Assembly (NCBI GenBank): GCA_016256075.1
Contig: SDVU01000525.1
Coordinates: 1-12,639, forward strand
Reading direction: 5' to 3'
Length of the DNA stretch: 12,639 bases
Source of the DNA: Dictyocoela muelleri
Taxonomy: Eukaryota > Microsporidia
A program made the position numbers and the translations under genes. Within the stretch, counting starts at the first letter, position 1; each line of letters opens with the position of its first letter. Below, piece by piece: positions 1 to 7,148 of the stretch. The notes under the pieces are model-generated. The model had not been told where the DNA came from. It worked only from the letters and a program-made list of their open reading frames with translations, and made no database searches.

Positions 1-146
1 GGCCTTTTCATGATATTTTATTTATCACTACTTTTTGCCGAGATGCGTCGCCGCACTCATCCCCACACCTAGGAGAGCTTTTCTGCTTCTTTGAAATATC
101 AGACCAAGTCTTAATCAGCTATACCACACTGGAACAACTGTATAAA
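1..146 (-). mobile_element. Partial copy 1 of the tRNA-headed SINE-like repeat (body only, no head)
   Basis: Read on the minus strand, this stretch matches the body of the two repeats at 11087-11559 and 11638-12092. It starts at ACAGTTGTTCCAGTGTGG, continues through GATTAAGACTTGGTCT, then CTCCTAGGTGTGG and the short hairpin-like GATGAGTGCGGCGACGCATC, and reaches CATGAAAAGGCC at the window edge. Similarity stops near position 146, so the tRNA-like head of the other copies is missing. That fits a 5'-truncated retrocopy, although divergence cannot be excluded. The 3' part lies outside the window. No target duplication can be tested here. The copy lies about 130 bases upstream of the gene at 279. 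Confidence 0.85.
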
Positions 147-270
147 AATATCGTTGATTTTATTGATATATATTTATATTATATTTTTAATTTGTTAATG
201 GAAGAATAACATAATGGAAGAATAAAATGCAACAATAATTAATCATTAATCATTAAATATAAAAATATTT

Positions 271-278
271 ACACCCCT
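271..278 (+). promoter_or_regulatory. CCC-type start-proximal motif of the gene at 279
   Basis: ACACCCCT directly abuts the ATG at 279 in an otherwise almost C-free A/T stretch. C-rich (CCC-like) motifs a few bases upstream of start codons are described for several microsporidia as the main recognisable promoter signal. The same feature occurs before the starts at 7149, 10585 and 12466, which supports these start choices. Confidence 0.65.
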
Positions 279-1100
279 ATGATTCCAAATTTCCACAAAA
301 AAATAATTTCAATCTGTATTGCCCAATCATTACATCAAATCGGTTTCGAAAAATTTTCATTGTCAGCTCTAAAAGCATTCACAGATTGTGTTATCAATTT
401 TATTGAAAACTTGTTAAAAGAAACAAATTCCAATGAATTAAAATCATTTTTAAATTTCAATGATCAAAAGAATATAATTCAATTAAAAAAGAATTTTGAT
501 TTAAAAACAATTACTCAACTTATCATAAATTGGGATGATGTTTTTCAATTTTTACATTTGCAAATTGAAATTAAAGAATTTCTTGTCAAAAAAACTGGTA
601 AAAATTCGTCAATAATGAGTTTGATTAAGATGTTGCCAGATAAGATTCATTATAAAAAAAGTGGCTGTGCTAGTCTTAGTGTACCTGAAGAACAAGTTAA
701 AATTAGAATTAACAGTTTCATGTGTGATTTTATCAATCGTAATAGTCATCAATCTGATGAAATTAAAAATAATAATAACATTAATAATATTAAGGTTAAT
801 GATATTATTAATAACATTAATGATATTAATAATGACAGTAATGATATTAATAATATTAATAATGATATTAATAATGACATTAATGTTATTATTAAAAATC
901 AAGAAGAAGAATTTAAAAATGATTTTCTAAATTCTCAATGGATCGAGCCTATCAAAAAGAGAAAAATGATTTTAAACCCTTTAGAAAAGAATTTTTTCAT
1001 TCATTATGACAGTGTTAGAACACCGTTTAAAAATCTGTTAGTCGATGAATTTGTTGATAAAAGGTTTGTTATTGATAAAGAAGAAAAGTTTATAAAATAA
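279..1100 (+). CDS. Bromo_TP-like histone-fold protein (TAF3/TAF8/Spt7 type), divergent
   Basis: This is a 273-residue protein. Residues 5-50 (HKKIISICIAQSLHQIGFEK, then SALKAFTDCVINFIENLL) have the pattern of the bromodomain-associated histone fold: a helix with 'Ia..l...GF', then 'sAl..ltd....yie.l'. In fungi this fold is found in TAF3 and TAF8 of TFIID and in Spt7 of SAGA, where it pairs with TAF10. Residues about 75-105 (LKTITQLIINWDDVFQFL) could be the short DNA-repair-like 'D+...L' segment that often follows it. Residues about 165-208 are an Asn/Ile/Asp-rich run encoded by ATTAAT/GATATT repeats and probably unstructured. The C-terminus (about 220-273) is charged and unrecognised. No PHD finger or bromodomain is present. 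The first ATG, touching the CCC motif, was taken as start. The assignment rests on the fold pattern only; which of the three families it belongs to is undecided. Confidence 0.6.
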   Translation: MIPNFHKKIISICIAQSLHQIGFEKFSLSALKAFTDCVINFIENLLKETNSNELKSFLNFNDQKNIIQLKKNFDLKTITQLIINWDDVFQFLHLQIEIKEFLVKKTGKNSSIMSLIKMLPDKIHYKKSGCASLSVPEEQVKIRINSFMCDFINRNSHQSDEIKNNNNINNIKVNDIINNINDINNDSNDINNINNDINNDINVIIKNQEEEFKNDFLNSQWIEPIKKRKMILNPLEKNFFIHYDSVRTPFKNLLVDEFVDKRFVIDKEEKFIK

Positions 1101-1179
1101 AGTTATTTGTAAAAATTATAAACGTTTTTTTGAATGTCTAATTGATCATGATTTATAATGCTAATATTTTTTTTATAGT

Positions 1180-1440
1180 TTTTAATAAATTAAGAATTAA
1201 TAAATTAAAAATTAATAAATTAAAAATTAATTTAAGGCTATTAATTAAATATACTTAATAAATTAAAAATTAATTAATTAATTGAGAATTAATTGAGAAT
1301 TAATTTAAGGCTATTAATTAAATATACTTAATAAATTAAAATTTAATTAATTACTTAATTTATAATTAATAAAGATTTAATTAAGAATTAATTTAAGCTT
1401 ATTAATGATACTTAATAATCAGGATTTAATAAATTACATA
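1180..1440. repeat. AT-only tandem repeat tract
   Basis: The tract is composed of AATTAATAAATTAAAA-type units. A longer unit containing TTTAAGGCTATTAATTAAAT and ATACTTAATAAATTAAAA occurs twice, 73 bases apart (from 1231 and from 1304), with a degenerate third copy near 1392. It looks like local duplication in the 3' flank of the gene ending at 1100. No coding content was seen. Confidence 0.7.
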
Positions 1441-1792
1441 AAAACGATTATTATTAGATTTAAATTTTTTAAAAATTTTGATTAGTATTTTTTTTGTAAA
1501 GATGATTAATTTAAAATTATAAAGATGTATATTAATAAATATTTTAGTATGTGTCGTGTTTTCAATTGGTGGGTGGCTATTAAAGATAAAAAAAACGCCC
1601 TTGTGATCATGTTTATTGAGTTTTTGTGTAAAATTAGTCATGATTCGCTTCAGGCTCATGATATATCTTTCATTTATGTAAAAATGTTTATTTACACGTG
1701 CAATTTGTTTTGGAGTTAATTTGACGCGATTTAACACTTTGTTTGAATATATGCGCGGTATTATTTGTCATTAATATCAAAGTGTATGTATC
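1441..1792. other. Unassigned intergenic stretch, less AT-rich than its flanks
   Basis: Between the AT tandem tract and the first Merlin element there is about 350 bases, of which 1540-1770 has visibly more G and C than its surroundings (GGTGGGTGGC, TTCGCTTCAGG, GACGCGA, TGCGCGG). The longest open frames are a 64-codon plus-strand frame (1525-1719) and a minus-strand frame over 1426-1737 that opens only from GTG. Neither has a start-proximal C motif or a recognisable domain. No snRNA, tRNA or snoRNA core was recognised. It may be a decayed gene, a decayed transposon or an unrecognised RNA. Confidence 0.35.
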
Positions 1793-1801
1793 TTGAACTA
1801 T

Positions 1802-2769
1802 GAGCAATCCTATTATGAGACCCCCTTTTTAAGGCCTTTAATTTTTTTTAAAAAAATCATATTTTAAATGAATAAAAAAATAAAATAATGGTAATTTAAT
1901 TAAAACATTAAATGTTTCTTCATTATATTTCCTTTGAATCATAAATAAATTAAGAAATGGCCTTATTAGACTAATTGTTCGACACCGAGGTGGTATAAAG
2001 CCCTTTAAAGCACACCAATTTTCTTCTATAGTATTTGTATGTGCCCCGGTACTTAGATCTACAAAAGATATAGAATGATTTACTGTAAAATGAGTATATT
2101 CAAAACTTTATACATTCATATATCCTCTCCAGCAATCACTTATTATTATCGAACCGGGCTTAATATATTTTCTAATAAATCTAATTAATGTTTCTTGATT
2201 TTCATTTTCTTCTCTTGAAAGACTATTAACCTCTCTCTAGTCCTTTCGACAGCCCCAAGAACAAATACTCCTTCTACTCTAAGGACTCGATGATATTTTC
2301 TTTTTCCAAATTTAGATTCTACAATTTCGACAATTACATTTTAACCGCCAATCATTATATCATTTTTTTCAATATTTTCTGAAAATGCTTCACTCATTAC
2401 ATCAATTTTTTTTTTACAGTATCTTTATTGACACCTGTAATATAACTTATTTGTATCTTTTTCAAACCTATATACCAAAAATATATTACCTGAGACAAAA
2501 TATTAAGATATATCTTATTGAATTTAATGAACTTACTAGAAACAAAAGGCATAATTTTCCTACATCTTTTAGAAGTATATCGTATGTAAAATTTGTTTAA
2601 ATGTCTAAAAGAAAACCTCCCTGAGCAGAATTCACTTATTTCAGAAGATAACTTATTATAAATAATGTCTTTAAATATATTTTTAGATTCTTCAAAATTG
2701 TTTTTTTCATTAAAAAAGGGTTGTGAAAATAAAGACCTTCAGAGGGGGGCTCATAATAGGATTTAACCC
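1802..2769 (-). mobile_element. Merlin-type DNA transposon 1, complete outline, decayed
   Basis: The element is 968 bp with terminal inverted repeats of about 25 bp: the left end is GAGCAATCCTATTATGAGAC plus a C run, and the right end read inward is GGGTTAAATCCTATTATGAG plus a C run. It is flanked by a perfect 9-bp direct repeat TTGAACTAT (1793-1801 and 2770-2778). A G-initial end and 8-9-bp target duplications are typical of Merlin (the eukaryotic branch of IS1016/IS1595). The interior encodes a broken Merlin transposase on the minus strand. Both ends survive and the target duplication is still identical, so the insertion may be fairly young even though the transposase is dead. Confidence 0.85.
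1838..2727 (-). pseudogene. Merlin/IS1595-like DDE transposase, broken (element 1)
   Basis: Minus-strand pieces in order: an N-terminal part with YTSKRCRKI; a helix-turn-helix-like ISYITGVNKDTVKKK; the first catalytic region VEIVESKFGKRKYHR followed by GVFVLGAVERT; the second region KPGSIIISDCWRGY; the third region TVNHSISFVDLSTGAHT and NTIEENWCALKGF; and a C-terminal tail. The order and motifs are those of Merlin/ISXO2-like transposases. The pieces lie in different frames with in-frame stops (at least three breaks). The usual first Asp (EIDE) reads EIVE, so a catalytic residue is lost too. The second Asp (SDCW) and the Glu (IEENW) remain. No intact start codon was found, and no N-terminal CX2C zinc ribbon is clear. 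Confidence 0.85.
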
Positions 2770-2891
2770 TTGAACTATATTACAATGAATATTAAGAAAA
2801 AAATTAAGGTATGCCTTGGACTTCCTTGAGATAGTAGTAGTACCAGAATATGACAAAAATTTAGATTAAAATTTTTCTTTTTTTTAGAAAC

Positions 2892-3081
2892 TAATAATTT
2901 TTTATACATGTGTATTATAATCTTATAAAAAGTTGTTACTATATCAATAATCAGAAAAATATATATACAAAAAATTTTTCTTTTAGATTTTATTTTCTAA
3001 ATATTTTGCTGATTATAGATATAGTAAAAAATATTGAAGCTAAATTATTAGATTATAATACACATTTATAAAAAATTATTA
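2892..3081. repeat. Fold-back (palindromic) MITE-like repeat
   Basis: The two halves are imperfect inverted copies of about 90 bases. The left arm begins TAATAATTTTTTATACATGT and the right arm ends with its near reverse complement (ACACATTTATAAAAAATTATTA). Inner matches include ACTATATCAATAATCAG against CTGATTATAGATATAGT. There is no coding content and no convincing target duplication. Its right end abuts the second Merlin element exactly, suggesting that the Merlin inserted at its edge or that the two ends share a junction. Confidence 0.7.
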
Positions 3082-4499
3082 GGGTGATGATGTAAAATTT
3101 TGGGTTTTGGAAAAATTTCCGGGGTTTTGGAAAAATTTGGGGGAAATATAAATAAAGGGTTATTAAATTAAATAAATCAATTAAAAAATAATTTAATCAA
3201 AAAATAATTTAATAAATAATTTAATTTAAAAAATAATTTAATTAAATAATTTAATTAAAAAATTTAATTTAAAAATAATTTAATAATTAAATAAATTAAT
3301 TTAAAAATAATTAAATAAATTAATTAAAAAAAATATTTAAATGAATTAATTTAAAAATAATTTAATTAATTTTTCAAATATTTCATATTTAGTATTATTT
3401 TTATTATTTAGTCGAAATACAAACTCTGAAAGGTATAATTCAAGATTTTTGCGACTATTTTGGTATTTTGACCTCAAAACTCTTTTTAATCGAGACCATA
3501 AATTTTCAACGCATTGAGTGTGGACACTAGTTTCTTCATAGACAAATCCTTCTTATGGTTCATAGTACTATGAATATACTGAGAGTTATCTATAAAAAAA
3601 GGCTTTATAGGGGGGACACATCAGAAAATATTATAGAATTATCTCTAATTGCTTCAGGTATAACTCTTCCCAGAAAAGCTTTTGATCTATTTGAATTGAT
3701 TTTACAAAAACATTCACGGTAACTCGTTCAATTGCTCCGAAAAGCCATTTCCGTTCGACATTACAGTCTTGTTATATTTACGGCGATAAATTAGAGTTTC
3801 ATCGATTTCAACAATCCTTTCACCACCTTATTTAACAAATGTAGAATTAATATATGCATTTTTTTTGTTCGTAGCAAAGTGTAATACTTTTGAATAGATT
3901 TGATGATAATATTCCTTCATATGCCGCTTCCTCAATTTTATTCGCTTTTACAAAGCAAAAAAATCATTTCAAAGAATATATTTAGTGAGCAACCTACATC
4001 CTCAAATCCTATGATATTTTTAATGCCGAATTTTCTTTTACAATGAAAACAATAGTATCGTTTACCTTCATTTCTGTCTTTTTCATTATATAATAATAGT
4101 GCACTGTTACAATGCTTACATTTATATTCCTTATTTAAAAATGCGTAATGTTGCAAAATAAATTCTACGTCTTCTTGTGACCGTAGACATCAATTATTCT
4201 CGAATTTGCTTAAAGCCATTTGTAAGTAATTCATACACTTTTTTAAATTAATTTATTTAATTATTTTTAAATTATTTTATTTAATTATTAAATTATTTTT
4301 AAATTAAATTTTTTAATTAAATTTTTTAATTAAATTATTTAATTAAATTATTTTTTAAATTAAATTATTTATTTAATTATTTTTTGATTAAATTATTTTT
4401 AAATTGATTTATTTAATTTAATAACCTTTATTTATATTTCCCCAACTTTTTCCAAAACACCCAAATTTTTCCAAAACCCACAAATTTTACATAATCACC
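3082..4499 (-). mobile_element. Merlin-type DNA transposon 2 with long AT-rich terminal inverted repeats
   Basis: The element is about 1.4 kb. Its terminal inverted repeats are about 250 bp (roughly 3082-3332 and 4239-4499), beginning GGGTGATGATGTAAAATTTT on the left and GGTGATTATGTAAAATTTG on the right read inward. They continue through GGGTTTTGGAAAAATTT and GGGGAAATATAAATAAAGG into long TTTAATTAAATAAT arrays. The arms match closely with small indels. Possible target duplication: AAATTATTA on the left and AAATTTATTA on the right (one indel, weak). The core holds a broken Merlin transposase on the minus strand. Terminal repeats this long are unusual for Merlin; much of the length is simple AT repeat that may have expanded within them. 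Confidence 0.8.
3345..4219 (-). pseudogene. Merlin/IS1595-like DDE transposase, broken (element 2)
   Basis: It reads on the minus strand from an ATG at 4219 (MALSKFENN, then an in-frame TGA). Next comes a zinc ribbon, EYKCKHCNS ... RYYCFHCKRKFG (two CX2C pairs), typical of the N-terminus of IS1595/Merlin transposases. Further in, GERIVEIDETLIYRRKY gives the first catalytic Asp, then WLFGAIERVTVNVFVKS, then NSIIFSDV (second Asp) and TSVHTQCVENLWSRLKR (Glu), ending with ELYLSEFVFRLNNKN. The parts lie in more than one frame with several breaks. The region between the ribbon and EIDE is shortened. All three acidic residues are still visible. The sequence is too different from elements 1 and 3 to be a recent copy of either. 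Confidence 0.85.
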
Positions 4500-4541
4500 A
4501 AATTTATTAAATTGCTTATCTTATTTTTTATAACGACATTG

Positions 4542-5117
4542 TCCACAAAGGCAATTTTTGAACTTAGACTTTCACGTGAGTCTTATTATTATTACAAGAA
4601 AAAATTAGAGGCCGCTATGATTCGAGATTATATATTGAATAAAAAAAGATAGGAGGGCCAGGTAAAGAGGTCAAAATTGATGAATCACTTTTTAAGCACG
4701 GGAAATATAACAGAGAGAAATATAAACAACTTATATGGGTTTTTGGAGGTGTCGAAGTAGGTACAAACAAATATTTTTTTTTATGAAGTTAATTCGCGTG
4801 ATAAAACTATTCTATATCATTTGATTGATATGAATATTGAAAAAGGGAGTGATGTAGTGTCAGATATGTGGATATCTTATATTTGTCTTGATGAAAAAGG
4901 ATATGACATTAAACAGTAAATCATAAATACAACTTTGTCAATCCAGTTTCTGGCAAACACACACAACTTATTGAGGGATTGTGGAATTTGGCGAAGAAAA
5001 AAAAATCATCGTGATTTTGGTATAAATCGTAAAAACCTGCAAAAATATCTTGATTTGTTTGCTTGGAGGAGATGTTTGTATCGAAAATTTTCTTACTTTA
5101 TAAATTCATTGTTTTAA
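4542..5117 (+). pseudogene. Merlin/IS1595-like DDE transposase remnant (element 3)
   Basis: Plus-strand pieces: STKAIFELRLSRES near 4542; GGPGKEVKIDESLFKHGKYN with the first Asp; IWVFGGVEVGTNKYF; DMNIEKGSDVVSDMWISYI with the second Asp; a shifted piece NHKYNFVNPVSGKHT then QLIEGLWNLAKK with the Glu; and NRKNLQKYLDLFAWRR to a TAA at 5115-5117. At least three frame changes are seen. Two sit in homopolymers, a T run near 4772-4782 and an A run near 4997-5006. The part between IFELRLS and the first Asp is much shorter than usual, so an internal deletion is likely. The N-terminal zinc ribbon is missing, and no terminal repeats were found. It lies directly beyond the right end of element 2. Confidence 0.82.
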
Positions 5118-5188
5118 TTGTTGTATTTTATTGATTACTATTAATTTTTGATAATATTTATTAATTTTATAAATTTTTATAAATTTTT

Positions 5189-5420
5189 ATTCTTATATTT
5201 TGCTTACGAATAACCGAAAGAATATTTTAAATTCTCTTTACAAAAGACTATGGGAAGTATATTTTTTTAAAAATTAATATTACAAAATTACCTTATTAAT
5301 ACGGAGTCCTAATAAGGTAATTTTGTAATATTAATTTTTTAAAAAAATATACCTCTCATATTCTAAGTAATGAGAAGTTAAAATATTCTTTCGGTTATTT
5401 GTAAGCTAAAATATAAGAAT
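5189..5420. repeat. Fold-back MITE, 232 bp
   Basis: This is a near-complete palindrome. The left arm starts ATTCTTATATTTTGCTTACG and the right arm ends CTTACAAATAACCG-type sequence in reverse complement, with shared AATAACCGAAAGAATATTTTA and a very well matched inner part (AATATTACAAAATTACCTTA). An 11-base spacer (about 5299-5309, ATACGGAGTCC) sits at the centre. The middle of the arms is diverged while the ends and centre are conserved. There is no coding content. It would form a strong hairpin in single-stranded DNA or RNA. Confidence 0.85.
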
Positions 5421-6060
5421 GTTTCTGTGTGTCCCCCCCCCAATAAAAACCTAGTGCCATCTCTCTTAATGTTTTTCTTATATAATAGATAGTACTGTTT
5501 GCTATAATCGAATTATAAAACTTTATCTGAATAAATCAAGCTAGCAATTATTTATTACAAAAGCCAAATAAAATCGTTAATAGACAACATTGTATCGGCA
5601 TATATGCTAACAATATTCTAACATTTTTTTTCGAACACAACAGATAAGTCTTTTACAATCCTTTGTCCCGTGACTTAAAAAATACTTTGAGAATAACATT
5701 ATCCACAAGGTTTACTCTCTTGCACTATTTCAAAATATAATAACACTTAGGAACATTTTTTAAATCGAAACAAACAAATTGTGTTACTACACCGTTCACT
5801 ATTTAAATTGTTATGTCTACCGCACATTTTTTATATTTTAATCTTCCTACATTATTTTAGCTATCTTTAATAAAAAAAATGTAGCCAAGATAATGGTGAA
5901 GCACCGAGGCATTGTGCATATAAAAATCTTTTATAATACAATTTTTATTGCATAGGATTGACTTTTATGACTTGAACTTCGAGAACAAAAGTTTAAAAAG
6001 GGATTGAAGACAACATTAAGGTATGGTAATTCTAGACATTTTCTGCATTTAAATTAGTAA
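5421..6060. other. Gene-poor stretch, no gene recognised
   Basis: Starts with a nine-base C run after TTTCTGTGTGT, followed by ordinary AT-rich sequence without a long open frame. A short imperfect hairpin lies near 5850-5914 (CATTATTTTAGCTA ... TAGCCAAGATAATG). The minus strand near 5640-5760 contains short frames such as RVNLVDNVILKVFFKS that could come from the middle of a decayed Merlin-type transposase, but no catalytic motif is seen and this is not supported well enough to call. Confidence 0.4.
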
Positions 6061-6113
6061 ACTTTGAATTTTTCTAATTTGGTAAAGCAAAAAAATTGAC
6101 AGATAGAAACGTA

Positions 6114-6727
6114 GAAGCAAGGCTGTAAAACTCCCCACATTTATGTGGGCAGCTTTACAGCCTTAAGAAAAAAATAAAATAATAAAATACTTATTCACGA
6201 TTTATATAATATTTCTACATAGTCGAATGATGAAATATTTATATAAATAAAGATACAAACTAGATTTTATTTATACAAGAATAAATTATCATAATAAATT
6301 TATTTTAAGTCTATTTACTTATCATGAAAGATTATACGGACTTGATGCAAACTATAAAATATATTTTTTACATGCGATTTCATATGTTTATAATATTTTA
6401 ATATGATTATAATTGAGATGATGTTTTAATATCGACAATTCTTTAAAATTTGCGACTTTTGCAAAAATTTGTAATATTACACAATTTTCAATATAATTTA
6501 AGTTTAAATAGTTTATTTATTCTAAAAAAAATAGGTAGGTAAATAGACCTGATGCAAATATGGAGGTGAGACAAATGTATTTGATCTAAGTCTCCTTGAA
6601 GTTATAAAGTTTTTAGTTAAAAATTATGAAAAAATGTGTGATTATTTTTTTTCTTTTTTTAAAAAAAAATAATTTTATCATTCATATCCCTCTACCTTGG
6701 CTGTGGGCAGTTACACAGCCTTGCACC
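6114..6727. mobile_element. 614-bp non-autonomous DNA transposon nested in the fold-back element
   Basis: The element is flanked by a perfect 8-bp target duplication GAAACGTA (6106-6113 and 6728-6735). Terminal inverted repeats: left GAAGCAAGGCTGTAAAACTC, right read inward GGTGCAAGGCTGTGTAACTG, both followed by CCCACA. An 8-bp duplication with G-initial ends suits a Merlin-derived MITE. hAT elements also make 8-bp duplications, so the superfamily is not certain. No open frame of note. Internal features are a second inverted repeat TTTATATAATATTTC/GAAATATTTATATAAA (about 6200-6247) and GTCTATTTAC near 6309 inverted near 6540. Confidence 0.85.
6118..6165. repeat. Hairpin made of two head-to-head copies of the transposon terminus
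   Basis: AAGGCTGTAAA (6119-6129) pairs with TTTACAGCCTT (6154-6164), and CCCACAT (6134-6140) pairs with ATGTGGG (6143-6149) around a TT loop. The second half reads like the right terminus of the same element (TGTGGGCAG ... ACAGCCTT). The left end therefore carries an inverted duplicate of the terminus, giving three terminus copies in one element. Confidence 0.85.
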
Positions 6728-7145
6728 GAAACGTACAATAAAATCTATTTATAGAACAGAAATATTCTGATAATTCTGTACTACAAGATTTATTTTTTAT
6801 TTTATATAGTCAAATTTTTCTTTTTGACTATAAAAATTTGACTATATAAAATACCTCTTGCAGTACAAAATTATCAGAATATTTCTGTTCTATAAATAGA
6901 TTTTATTGTAAGTTTCTATCTGTCAATATTTTTGCTTTATCAAATTAGAAAAGTTCAACAAACTTATTGTTTATTTTTTCATTTGAAAAATGTAGTTTTT
7001 AGCACGCATGTCAAAAGATGAAATTAAAAAAAACATTATAAATATGAAATAAATAAATCATTCTTTATAAAAAATATTTAAAATATGAATAAATCGATCT
7101 TTGATGAAAAAAATATTTTTAATAAGATTGTTTTAAATTTAAATA

Positions 7146-7148
7146 CCC
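7146..7148 (+). promoter_or_regulatory. CCC start-proximal motif of the ALG7-like gene
   Basis: TACCC directly precedes the ATG at 7149 in a stretch otherwise free of C runs. Its position matches the motif before the genes at 279 and 10585 and supports the first ATG as the start. Confidence 0.55.

Larger units (their letters stand above)
6064..6960. mobile_element. Large fold-back element interrupted by a nested transposon
   Basis: The left arm (6064-6113, continuing at 6736 to about 6815) and the right arm (about 6825-6960) are inverted copies. Outer match: TTTTTCTAATTTGGTAAAGC against its complement near 6915-6955, then TTGACAGATAGAAAC. Inner match: ACAATAAAATCTATTTATAG with AACAGAAATATTCTGATAAT against 6850-6909. 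The two left-arm pieces line up with the right arm as one continuous sequence if 6114-6735 is set aside, showing a later insertion. Outer boundaries are approximate because similarity fades. No coding content. Confidence 0.8.

Noticed and set aside
609-930. Short frames overlapping the histone-fold gene
   Set aside because: Ile/Asn- or Leu/Ile-only translations of the ATTAAT repeats; shadows of the real frame.
1426-1737. 103-codon minus-strand open frame as a gene
   Set aside because: It opens only with GTG, has no start-proximal C motif and no recognisable domain beyond a weak helix-turn-helix impression.
2385-2600. 71-codon plus-strand open frame as a gene
   Set aside because: It lies antisense within the Merlin 1 transposase remnant, whose motifs read clearly on the minus strand.
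3600-3620. C-rich segment similar to 5424-5442 as a shared transposon end
   Set aside because: The first lies inside the coding remnant of Merlin 2 just after the second catalytic Asp; the shared TGTGTCCCCCC is short and homopolymeric.
5640-5760. A further Merlin transposase remnant on the minus strand
   Set aside because: Only weak frames in the position of the pre-catalytic region; no DDE motif or terminal repeat seen.
6309-6550. A third-level nested MITE inside the 614-bp element
   Set aside because: The inverted GTCTATTTAC pair is short, imperfect and lacks a target duplication.
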